64,000 nucleotides of DNA from Halichondria panicea (taxonomy: Eukaryota; Porifera; Demospongiae; Suberitida; Halichondriidae). Below the pieces are notes generated by a model. The model ran no database searches. It was not told the origin of the DNA and saw only the letters and a list, made by a program, of their open reading frames with translations. A program made the position numbers and the translations under genes. Location: contig NC_087392.1 in NCBI RefSeq assembly GCF_963675165.1, forward strand, positions 1,379,001 through 1,443,000, read 5' to 3'. Positions 23,146-35,100 of this stretch are shown here, piece after piece; the stretch's first letter is position 1; each line of letters opens with the position of its first letter.

Positions 23146-26100
23146 TTAGCTAATCTTGCACTGGTCGGAAGGTGGGTGTGCTCCTCTCAGCTGGTCTGCC
23201 ACTGCCTGGGCCAGGTAACTCATTGTACCATAGCGACCACTGGGGGCACTGTCATAAAAATGCACACAGATATTGTTTGGCCCTCCACAGCTCCCCTTTT
23301 GAACACAGCAACACTTGGTAGCCGGACCCTCGCATTGTTTCTGTAAGGGGGGGGGGAGAGCAGGAGTCATGTGACATGTATAAATAAAGAAGGGTTCCTT
23401 GTAATTGAAATGGGCCTGTTTTTAGGAGCTACTTTGAGAAAATATATGTAGATAGAAATGTCCAAATTCAAAATTAACATGCTTGGCATACTGCACATGT
23501 AATGATGTTGATGTTGATTCCTTTTAGATTTAGCCTACTCACTTGGTCTTGAAGGAAGAGGTGGAGTGCAAGGTTGATGAGGTGGTCCACCACGATGGGG
23601 GAGTGGCCAAACGAGGGCTGACTGCTAGACATGGCAACCAGCCCAACAACCATGAGAACTTCCACTACCAGCTGTCGATACTCCGGGTCAGGAATATTGT
23701 TCAGTTTAGACTCAAGCAGCAGTGCAAACTTGAGCTCCCCAGGCGTCATCTGGTGTGCCACAGAACAAGTCTTATTACACACACACACAGTAACACAGTA
23801 CCTACATACACACGTACATGCACACACAGTGACACACACAGTGACACATACAACATACACACACACACAGTAACACAGTACCTACGTACACATGCACATG
23901 TACCTCTTGAATGGTTGGGTGCTGAGGAAGCTCTGATTCTTTTGTACTTGCAAAGTATATACCTTTACACTGAGGAGAGAAAATCAACCGTTATAACATA
24001 CACACACTCACTCCACACACTGTCAAACTCTCACCCTCTCTAGAATGTGCCAAACATTGGAGTAGAAGTCGACGGGCACTCTATTGAGAGCTCCATCGAG
24101 TCTCCTCCTTCGTTGCCAGTGACCAGAGTCGAGGTGACGGTTGGGTCGTCGCTCAATAGGGCTCTCCACGTCCATACTAGTGCCCAGCTCCTAAAGGAAG
24201 ACGACTACTATTACAATAGTGTTAAATAAGGAGGACCATAATATTATTCAGAAGGCTAGGGGCGCATATAAGTACAGCGTATAGTTGAATTTAGTACCGA
24301 GGCACATGTTTCAATCTCACTGACTTCTTGTACTACCTTTCAATTCATATATGAGGCTTGAGTATTCATTTTGATAAAGCACACCTTGATGTCTTTCTGT
24401 AGCCTCCCCTTGACACGCTGCTTGCTAGGGGCCACAATGGAGAGTTGTCGAGCGACTGAATTGACCAGCTGACCATCATACACCTTACTCTCACGACTCT
24501 GAACTGTGTTGTGTGTGTGTGTGGGGGGAGTGGAGTGGGCATATAGACCATTAAAAATTGTGCTTCTAAAGAGGAATTAAATACTGTATCTATGCATGTA
24601 CAAATACATGCAGGCCAGGGATTTTTTAGGGAAAAACCAAATTCCTCAGGGAATTGTATCAAAACACAGCCCAATAACACGTGTTTAGTGATTGTAAATA
24701 ACTCTATACAGACCTCAACAACATGTCCACCAACAAGTGTTCACATGTAACAACAGTGTACTAGCTTGTATGAACAATATGCATGTTGTGGTTGCATGGC
24801 CAGGCCACTCACTCTCTCCCACGCTGAACTCCTTCCTGCTGAGAATGAGGTGAAGGAGGTGCTTCACGTCAAACGGACTCAGTTCATGAAGACGATCCAC
24901 AGCGTCCTCAACTAGGGAGGGGCAGAAACATGAACAACTAGGGTACCAATATCCATCTATATAATCACATTTTCACTTTGGGAACGGTGTGTATACATGC
25001 ACCGACTAAGCATTAGAATGTATATACAAACAATACACGCACAGTAGTAGCACACTATATATACTAGTTGATTCAGTAACTACAGTTGTGGAGGGTACCT
25101 GAGCAGCTCATTGTGCGACTGAGCTCTGAGACCATGACGTTGCGAATAAGCCCCACCCTCAGTCTGAGCATGTCAGTAAAAAGCTCCGGCTCAGAACGAA
25201 TGAACATGCCCAGATACACAATGATCTCCTGTGTCAGAGCCACTGCAGTGTGATCGCTCTCACAAGCAGCTACAATCTTGTCCAGCAGCTCTAGTGATTT
25301 GCAGGGTCTGGAGGAGAATGATTTATGTTGTTGTTAGCTAGTAACTGAAGAGATAGTTTTAGACAAAGAGGTACGGTGATAGAGGTATGGTGATAGAGGT
25401 ACGGTGATAGAGGTACGGTGATAGAGTCAGCAGTGTGTCTCACCTCTCAATGTGTATTTCATGATTCGGTTGCCCCACTGAAAAATTCTTTTGTCTCACA
25501 AGCAAATCAGTGGCAGCCTGGAAAAAATATGCATACCTTGGTTGAGTAGCAACGTAATGACACATATTAGTGGTCACACGTCCTCCACAAATGCCCTGCT
25601 CACCGCTCCCAAGTCCTCCACTCTCTTGTGCAGCATACCGGCAGTGTGGCGGACCAGAGACCACATGTTAGACATTCCTGCCTTCTGGTAGAGCTCATCC
25701 AGTAAACTGCTGACTGTGCACTCTGCACCCTCTATCCACACCTGATAGTCCATACCACTGTGTGTGTGTGTGTGTGTGTGTTTGAGGGTATACAAAAAGT
25801 ATCATTTGTGTGGGAGAAATTGTGTCAACTGTTCGCGTTACTAGCTCAAACGGAATGCTCGCTTAAATTAATCTTTAAAAAGGTTGGCATCTGATGCCCT
25901 AATATTAAACTTAGTGGTGGATCCTTGAGACCTTGTATTATCCTATCTAGTTAGGCAAGCAAAAAAAAAAGGAGAACAAAAGAGCAAACGGCACAAAACC
26001 ATACAGGTAGAAAAGGCAAACAGATGCCCGACCTTGAGAGTCGAGAATGATGGGTTAAAGAGTCTTTAACGGTGCACCAACACTCCCCATTCATCTGTTG

Positions 26101-26475
26101 CATTCAAAACAACTAGTATACTGAATAATTATTGTAGCTATTCACTTGGGGCCATGCTGATTGTAAGCTATATTCACATTTGAGGTAATACTGACATAAA
26201 GTATAGAACTTATCTTAGACTTGGCTGCTGTAATACTTCAACTTAGCTTGTGCATGGCTGTGTACTTGTGTAAACTAAATCTGACCTTGAGGGAGGCTTA
26301 ATTATAAGGTACATTGTACAGGCCTGTATTGTCTGGGCCAGGTTTTGTGGTGGTAGTATCTGATAATGGGGATGGGTCTATGTGGTTCTTCTAGGTGGCA
26401 AGCACAAACTATCATTAACCTCTAATTTTTGGTTCTTAGAATTAGCACAAGGCATTAGTCAAAATAAATAGATAG

Positions 26476-26526
<51 letters not shown>

Positions 26527-29500
26527 GTGCAACATAAGCATACGTGTGTCCACTTGTATAAGTAACTACATACGTTGATACCAACTACAAACTTTAGAAT
26601 TGCTAAGGAATTATCAATCAAAGCGCCTAATATAGCACATGTGTTGGTCATTTGTGTAATACAGTAAGACTCATACATGTAAATCCTACAAACACATGTC
26701 ACACTGTATGCACAACACAACATTGAATTGCCACTCAGTTTCCAACACAGAGACCCACCAACCCATACACTACAAGGGTCGATTATTGCTAGCATTAGGT
26801 CAACACACACACTCACACACTCACCATATGTCATGGATCCTATTGAGGTAGTCGGCCTGATTGAAGATATTACTGTCCACCTGCAGTCTCCTCACTAGTT
26901 CCTCCACTGCCAGACTCTCGTTCTCTTTACGAACTAGCTGCCCGAATGAAATGGACGGAGAGATGGTGTGGTCCGTACGAAGGCGCTCAGAGATGCCTTG
27001 TCTCCTGCGACTGTAGGCTGAGGCTACTCTCAGACTCAGCATGGGCTCCTCTGGTGTGCTAGCCATCGCACCTGAACAGGAGAGGACACACGTATTCAGT
27101 ATTAATAGTAATAATACCAATTTTAGGAGAATACCAGTTTCCCCTTTTGTTGGATGAAGGTAATTATAGTCATACTGTAATAATTATGTAGACGATTGCA
27201 ATATGTTGGGTAGTTGTTGTCCCCTGTACCTCGTTTGTCATCCCTAGATATGGAGCGTCTGGCAGTGGGGGGAGTGACCCTACTCCTCCTAATGGAGTCC
27301 TGGGCTCGATTCAGAGGGAGGGAAAGAGGCTTCCCAGTGTGCTCCATCAATGTACTGTTTCTTTGGAACAACCCTGACATACGATAAGACTTCTGGTCCA
27401 CAAGAGAGATGTCTAGAATATTGACTAAGACGTTGTGTGTGTGCGTGTGTGTAGAGTGAATTACCATTGTGGGCAGAGCAACACATTTACACACTGTACA
27501 TAAACTCAGTCTGTACACTGTACACATACATAGATTATTCCGAACCCAATAACGAACCAATCAACATGAATCTCCTCACCTGCTTCCGATCGACTAATAA
27601 AGTGAAGGTTTCTGATGCTTGCAGTGTTGAAGAAATCAGACATCAGGCCAACTTGAACCCTGACCCCTGCCGTGTAGCCGCTGTTGAGAGTGTTGAGTAG
27701 TTTGATCATGGGTGACTTATCCCACGTCAACTCCTCCCCCAGCATCGTCCTGCAGCAACAAACCAGGCAGTGGTATAATCACACGGTGTCTTGATTCTAC
27801 AGTTGTTCTGATTATGATTTTTTGAAAGCTTAGGTTTTCCCTTTTGGTAAAAGAGAAATGTTGCTATGAAATAATCAATCTGTACATGCTCTAGACTAGA
27901 AACTAGTTGCCTTGGGAATATATAAACTGTAACAGTACAATTCTAAGGAGACAGAATTTAGAGTTAATACCACAACAGTGACATGGTACCATAGCAGTGG
28001 CAGTACAATGGTAGGTCTTCCCATGAGCTTCCAGTTGGACTTGAGGTAGGCCAGGTCAGTTCTGATGAGGTCCGCCAATAGACGATTGTCTAGACACATG
28101 TAGAAAGCCTCGTGGTCCAGGAACTGGAGGAAACAAAGACGAAAGAAACGGGACGCATAATTACAGGTAAGAACAATAGGAGAGAGTACAGCTACACCTC
28201 ATTCATTCCCTCTTCATTTCCCACTATCCCATGCAACTCTCTCCCTTTTCTGTATCTTATTACACAGAGGCTAGAGGAAACAACAAACAAACTATTTTTA
28301 TTATGAAATGGACCTCTAGAGAGCTAAAGGCTAATGTTGAGAGAGGTACAAATAATAGTAATACTAGGCCAATAATTATGCTGGACTCTGACTACACGTA
28401 CATGTATACATTTATCTAACAGTGTTCATATCTCGATGAATGTACCTGAGGTGTGAAGACAACAGTCTGGTTGGAGTGAGTGTATAGCTGGCTTGTGGCG
28501 ATGACTCCCAGCATGTGAGGGGGTCGTCCAGAGAGACCCATCTTCTGACTCACTCCCAGTCTCTCGTACACCTTGATCAGGTATTTGGCAGGCAGGATCT
28601 TGACCGGGTGTTTGTGCTCACGCTCAAGATGGCGGATAGTTTCCGTGGAGATGCCAACCTGACGAAGTTTGTGCCGCATTTTGCTGTCCTCCGAGAGCAC
28701 AACAACTGCAGATAATAATTATTACAAGTATCGCTTTTTTACTGATTGGTGTATGCAAGCACAGTTGACATACACTGACATGTAATTATTAAAATTTTGT
28801 ATTTCAGATAAGAATGCTAACATCTTGACTATGGGGGAGGGGGTTATGGCTCCACCCACTCACCTTGTACCAGTGTGTCGGGACGAGGGAGCATGGAAAA
28901 TCGTCTGTTGAGAGGATCTATCTCTCCAATATTGAGGAGGTTGGCCTCGAGGAGGTTACAAAGAATGAAGAGAGATTGAGACCACATGTGCTGGATTTTA
29001 GGACCCATCACCCTTGATTGACTGTGGGGGCGGGCGTACTCCAAGTCAACCTGTCGGGTGTAATAAATGGAGTTACTGAAACTGAATCATGACCTTTCAA
29101 ATAAACAGCCATAACTTTATTAAATTTCTGTATGCTTAGAAAGAGACCTTTCAAATGATGAACTTTGATGACACTATTTAAAGATCTCTTTCTTAGCTTT
29201 CAGAAAATAGTTGAAATACAGAAATTGAAACGTGGAATGATTTGATGAGTTGATTAATTCTCTCACCGTTTCTCTTGGTACGAGGTAGAGTTCTGGTACG
29301 ATGGCCAGTCCCTCCTCGTTCACTGGGACAATCTTATTGAGTTGTGCCCTGTACTCCTGAGCCTTGATGTGGTTGCCCTCGATAAGAGAGTCCAGTAGGA
29401 GCAGGATGAGGAATAGAGGCCACTCGCACTCTATATTCTCAAACACCTTCAACTCTGCAGGCTCGTAGTGCTGTCTGGTAGAGTCCTACACATGGGGCAA

Positions 29501-31882
29501 TTTCGATAGAGTAAGGAGACATAATTATAATTAAGTAGCTAGGCTTTCTGGAATATAGTAGAGGGTCATGTGATACAACTCCTTTTGTTCTGAGCAACAG
29601 ATTACTGGATCTTCCTTGCTTGAGTTACAAGTACACACAGTTTCGTGCAATGAGAACATACCTCTTTGGCTGTCTGGTAGCCATCTCTGAGGAAGCGTTT
29701 GCAGCCATAGTTCCCTAGCAGCTTTGTGATCACCTCCTCCTTTGTCTCCTGGGCCATACAGGGATCAGAGACGGCAAAGGCTGGGAAACCAACTATTGTG
29801 AGCAGGGCCGCGTCAATCTCCTTGGAACTTGATTCACGAGGAAGAAGCGAGTTGAGCTTTGTCTGTATATATAAGTAAGTTAAATAATGAGTACATACAT
29901 GTACACTTATATGTGCACTCATTACTGACCTAATTAAAGCAACCACCTAATTAAAGCAACCACAAGTTCCGTACACATTGTGTAATACATTATAGCAGTG
30001 CTAGTACACGCCACCACCTCACTCCCTCCACTTGCTAGTACACGCCACCACCTCACTCCCTCCACTTGCTAGTACACACCACCACCTCACTCCCTCCACT
30101 TGCTAGTACACGCCACCACCTCACTCCCTCCACTTACATCACACTGTGCAACCTGATCGTTCATCACATGGATCACAGAAGCCTCACTGCCACGAGAACC
30201 AAACAGGTCCAGCTCACCGATGGCCTCAAGAGCAGCCTTGGCCATTCCAATCGAAGATGAATTGAGCTCTGTCTCACCGTGGTTTGTCTTATCACCTCTC
30301 TCCCATATACCGTAGTCCTGGAGGGAGGGGGGAAACAGGCGGGGAGTTTTCAGCAAACAACAGCTACTAAATAAATTATGATCTAAACGCAGCACTACTA
30401 GTGGCTGCTAAGTAAAGTGCATCTTTATTACTTGACTTACAGGTATCCTATACGCCTCCTCTATGTAGAAGACTAAGTTCTGTACGTATGCCACTTCATC
30501 CAGACTGTAAATGATCCGTAGGCCGGCGGCTGTCATCTGAGCCAGAGTGAGGATGTACAGGGAGGTGGCATCAATCTGCAGGTGGCCCCAGTTGTGGTCC
30601 CCCACCACCGTCAAGCAGCTGTCTGTGTGCGTGCGTGTGTGTGTGTGTGTATGTGTGTGTGTGTGTGTGTGAGTGTGTGTGTAGTGTATGAGTGGGTGTG
30701 TGTGTGTGTGTGTAGTGTATGAGTGGGTGTGTGAGTGTGTGTGTGTGTGTGTGTGTGAGTGTGTGTGTGTGTATGAGTGGGTGTGTGTATGAGTGGGTGT
30801 GTGTGAGTGTAGTGTGTGTGTGTGGGCTTGAGTGGAGTACAAGCTTCAAGGTATTCAGAACACTATGCAGTGCTATACCGTGGTCGAATAATTATATGAA
30901 GTGCATGTACTTACTAATGTTATACTTTGCATGAAGAGAGTGCTCTTTGCTGAGTGTTTTCTTGAACATCTCCACCTTGTCCGCCTATAAAAAGCAACAA
31001 AAATAGTATTAAAATAGCCAGCTCTTCCCGATTGTATAACACCACAGATTGAGTTGCTACAGACTAGACGTACCTGAGACATCATACTCATGAGCAACCC
31101 CCTCATCAGCTTCACAGAGCTCTGCATCATAGGAACACATAATTATAAAGGAGCTTGCTAACTATCATTGAGTGCCTATAACTTTTTTATTTATTTTATT
31201 TTATAGTAATAGCAAAGGTCACAAAAATATAGCAGTTATGCTAATGCTAATCTGCAACTTAAGATAGCTTTCAGTTGCTCCTACCATAGACATTAGAGAT
31301 GTTCCTACGGAGCCTTAGTGGTATGCACCTATTGCTTGTATGTATTATACATTAATTGAAAACTGGCCCTTAATCTCGTGTGTCTAACGTATATACAATG
31401 TAACCCATGGCCACATTAACGTCCATAGCAGAGCCATATTATAGTGCCTGCAATAAACAGATCGAAGGCCGGCAGTACCTGCTCCAGTTGGAAGGCTGTC
31501 AATCTGTCCTCTTCAGTATCTGCCTGGCGTCTGAAGGCTATGGACGTGCCCCATATCGATAGACAGCTGTAGACGTTGTCCCTCACCCAGGCATCGTTAG
31601 CTGCCCAGCCAGGCGTACCATCAGCATATAGGAATGCCGGTATCAGTCCAGTCACAGGATGCTGTACAATTTATATATATATGCCATTCTCCATGAACTT
31701 GCACGTCTATTGTGCAATGTACTCACTTGATATTGTAGTACAGTTTTGTTCAAGAGTCTGTACGACTCGTGAAGCTTGGTTCTGGAGTTTCTCCTGAAGC
31801 GCTTCATGTGTACTAGGTCAAGGCTCCCCTCAGACTCGCTTCTATTCTGCCTCAATCGTTTCCTCGCAGGAGCTTGAGCCAT
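23146..31882 (-). CDS. PHKB: Phosphorylase b kinase regulatory subunit beta
   Basis: About 23 exons. The first (from ATG at 31882-31880) has a basic, Ser-rich N-terminus ([14 protein letters not shown]), a likely regulatory phosphorylation region as in vertebrate beta subunits. Then come the glucoamylase-like domain ([109 protein letters not shown]), the middle region ([31 protein letters not shown]), and the C-terminal calcineurin-B-like segments ([53 protein letters not shown]). It ends in CKIS, a CaaX prenylation signal; the mammalian alpha and beta subunits are farnesylated there. It regulates glycogen phosphorylase kinase. Many intronic TG tracts. Beta rather than alpha is chosen from the N-terminal extension and matching blocks. 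Confidence 0.93.
23775..23900. repeat. CA-rich simple repeat in a PHKB intron
   Basis: Two copies of CACACAGTAACACAGTACCTAC separated by CA/GACA runs, directly next to a splice donor of the - strand gene. Confidence 0.85.
25368..25427. repeat. 14-bp tandem repeat in a PHKB intron
   Basis: Four units of AGGTACGGTGATAG (one with T for C), followed by a diverged remnant, close to an exon start at about 25305. Confidence 0.8.
26478..26523. repeat. (TG)n microsatellite in a PHKB intron
   Basis: Uninterrupted tract of about 23 TG units inside the longest PHKB intron (about 25757-26823). The rest of that intron is AT-rich and shows no gene. Confidence 0.95.
29104..29232. repeat. Dispersed inverted-arm repeat, copy 1
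   Basis: Begins ACAGCCATAACTTTA. It contains GCTTAGAAAGAGACCTTTCA and, about 30 bp later, an imperfect inverse (AAAGATCTCTTTCTTAGCTT), then TCAGAAAATAGTTGAAATA. The same order of blocks occurs at 62243-62475. In a PHKB intron. Confidence 0.7.
30001..30136. repeat. 34-bp minisatellite at a PHKB splice donor
   Basis: Four units of CTAGTACACGCCACCACCTC plus ACTCCCTCCACTTG. On the - strand the last unit begins at the donor of a PHKB exon (GAT|GTAAGTGGAGG); the other units carry GCAAGTGGAGG at the equivalent place, so the array appears to have grown from the donor sequence. Confidence 0.88.
30626..30830. repeat. Compound TG / GTATGAGTGGG repeat in a PHKB intron
   Basis: About 200 bp of TG tracts interrupted by GTATGAGTGGGTGTG motifs. 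The open frames here on both strands (poly Thr-His or Val-Cys) are artefacts. Confidence 0.92.
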
Positions 31883-32199
31883 AAGAATTAATATTTCAAT
31901 ATTTCGCTACCGAAGGTCATTTGATGTGCTTGCGAATAATTAGAATGAGCTCCAAGTACACTGTACCCTGCCTCGAACATTTGCGGCCTTAATTAGAGAC
32001 AAATTATTTATGAGCAAAGAAACTGAATGCATTTTGCTTAAAAATGTTGTTGCCAAAATCATTTTTTGGCGACATTAATTTTGCACTGCTTGTTTATTTA
32101 GTATGCATGCATTCTCGTATCAAACTTTTGCAAATTCATGTAATTTGATTGCACAAATTGATTCAGATTTAGCCAAAATTGATTGTTCAACATAATCTC
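31883..32199. other. Spacer between neurochondrin stop and PHKB start
   Basis: About 320 bp separating two genes on the - strand. It must hold the neurochondrin 3' UTR and the PHKB promoter. AT-rich; nothing further recognised. Confidence 0.5.
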
Positions 32200-35100
32200 T
32201 CACTGTGTGACTGACTGGAGGAAGGTACAGAGTGCAGTAGCGACCGACTCCAGCTGATCGTTTCCTATAGACAAAGAGTACATAAATTTGGGGCAGACAC
32301 ATACAGTAACACACACCTACCTTTAGAGACCTCTCCAATGTCTGCAAGGACTGTTGTCAGTTGCTGAACATAGTTCCCATTAATGGCCACTTCTAAAAGC
32401 TCTGACTTCCATAGAGCTGACCGAGAAAGCTCTACACAAATTGGCATATGACATCGATTAACGGCGCCAGTTTATACTTTGATATACCATGTACCTTGCA
32501 CGGATATAAACCATAGTTCAGAGATATCCTCCCACAAAGTAGCTGAGAGTGATTGGTCTCCGTGCCGCTTCACACCTGGGCAATCCCTCAGCAAGGACAC
32601 AAGGTAGTGAAGAATGGAAGTCAGTGTCTCTTTGAATGGGGCTTGAGTTTGTCGACTGAGCTGATCTGAGCCTGTACAATGGAAGTGGATGATAGCAGTG
32701 AAACTGCATTACACCATGCATAACCCAATGGCTTTGAAATTAATGGTAAAATTCCATATCAGTACTTGTATTTATAAACAGATGTTGGACAGATTTTGAG
32801 TGATATTCATCAATTCATTGACATACAAAAATAACTGCACTAGACATTCTCACAATTTAAACTTGTTTTTGCTGGTACACTGATCAACAGTTCTAGCACA
32901 TACACTATCATGATGTAAGTTTTTGTACATAAACAGTCCATGTCTCTGAAACGCTCCTCCACCAACAAACAGGACACATTGTGCACGAGTCACAATCACC
33001 TTTTGTAACAGTCCAATATATCCCGCGTCTTTTGTGCCGGACACACTCTCAAATCCATCCTCCCATTCTCCTATCGAGGCACCAGCTCCGTACATACCCT
33101 GAAAAAGATGCATCACTTCATTACTGATTTCTGGTTGCGCTCCTTTCCTCCATTTCTTGCTTCCGTACTTTCCAACGTCAATTGAAAGGAATGCATTCTC
33201 GAGCTTAGTGTCCTTCTTAAACTGCTGGAACTTGTATAGAGTGTCCTTGAGGCAGTAGGGGACTGTCTTGTGTGTAGTGAGAAGGCTCATTTCGTATCGA
33301 CCCATGACAGCCAAAAACGGCCCTCCACTAAAGTGTCTATTGATATAAATTTCTGCATCATGAACTAACCGCTGACTGGGACTAATGATCTCTTGAATGG
33401 GGTAGGTTTCGGCACAACCAGAGTCTCTAATGAGAACACGCTGGCCAGAGCCCATCCCCCTCCACATCTCCATGATAACAGTCACCTCGTTACTCGAGTA
33501 ATCACCCAGTATGTGAGAGTTGAATTCGTTCAATGATAATTCATCACCATAGTAAAAGTTCAAACATACTTGACGTACTATTGTAAAACCTTTAGTTTTA
33601 AGAAAATTGACTTCAGAGGATGATGGAAATTTGCTATCACAACCAATCTTATATCGGTCTCCTTGAGGTGAATGCAGCACTTGTTCACCAGCTTTCTGTC
33701 TTGCTTTCAAAACACTAACTGAAGGATAGTTGAACGAAACAACGATAACTTTTTGGGGCCCTTCAATAAGAAAATCTTCCCAGTTTATCAGAGATGAATA
33801 CTGGTACTGATCGGAGACTCTCTTCCACTCGGCCGTATCGAACAGATCCCCAAATCTCAGTTGGCTCTTCCACATTTGGTCATTGAGTGGAGTCAGTAGG
33901 GAGGAGTCTTTGGTGGCTGGTTGAACTACATCTAGATTAAGCGTCTTTGCCCAGCACTGAAGTTGAAACATGTTTCGAGAAGCCATTGTCTGCTGTTCAT
34001 AGTAGTTGATTGCAAGTACCACTCCTCTCTTGACACTGATATTGTTGGGGTCAACTTTGAGTGGAGGGATCTCAGTAACACCTTTTTGCATTATAACTGG
34101 CTGATTTGATTCCATCACTTTGTGTCTAACTATCACTGCAACAGGTACACTTTCAGAGGATGAGTTGAATACTGCTTTATGCACAACAATTGAAGTATTT
34201 TGATCAGAGGAAGGAGACTCTTTTGGAGGGGAAGGTTTATTTCTTTCCTCAGCTGAAGACTTTATCATCTTTTCGGCTTTGAGAAGATCAGGTGCAACTT
34301 GTAGTAGTCTTTCTGGTGTGTCTTCATAATGACTCTCTATATTGTGCACCTTAATCTTACGACCATGTTTTACAATAGGGATGAGGTCATTGGGTTCAAT
34401 CGAGGGAGAGCTACTCACTTTGAGGGCTTTAAGATTGAAGATGAAAAGGCCTAAAAATAAAGCTAGAGCTACCAGCAGTAGTAAGATTTTCTTGAAGAGC
34501 CTAGCCATCTTTAGTTTAAAAGTAAGGACTAGCTGCATACTGCTGTAACTAGGAATGTAACAACCATAGGAATGTAACACAAACACAAATGCAATTTACA
34601 TGCCACACTTGCTGCTAGGGCTCTAAGAAACCTTGTTCGTAATCAATTAACAACATGCTAGCTAAAGTCAAGAGTGTTGGTGTGCTCTGTACAGTAGTAT
34701 CGATAGTGCTCTTATTCACTCATACCTACCTACGATCAAACGTTGCTATACAAAGTCAAATAATAGTTGGAAGAAGACATCATTCTACACAGAGTCAAAT
34801 AGAACTACCAATAGTTAAAAGAGGAAATCTTTCTACACAGACCATAAAAAAGAGTGATCCCACAAGAGGCTTTGTCGTAGCTGGTGACTTCTGGGAACAA
34901 TTTTCATCTGCAAGTAGAAATTTGCAAAATCTTCAGTGCTGGGCAGGAAAGGTTGGAGCTAAGGTGGTGGAACCCTACTCTGTGAGCTCAATGCTTCGCA
35001 CAACAATCGGACCACAGCAGTCCAAGCTAAAGTTCAGTGATCTTATTGATCTGGAGTATTGGAACCAAGAGAGTGTGAGGATGAGAAATGCAGAGGTTGT

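Noticed and set aside
30571-30849. Long open frames rich in Thr-His or Val-Cys
   Set aside because: Translations of TG/CA repeats in a PHKB intron; no homology, and present on both strands.
32518-32721. Alternative frame over the neurochondrin exon at 32671-32495
   Set aside because: It ends in a stop inside the exon; the phase-matched frame encodes the conserved DISELWFISVQ block.
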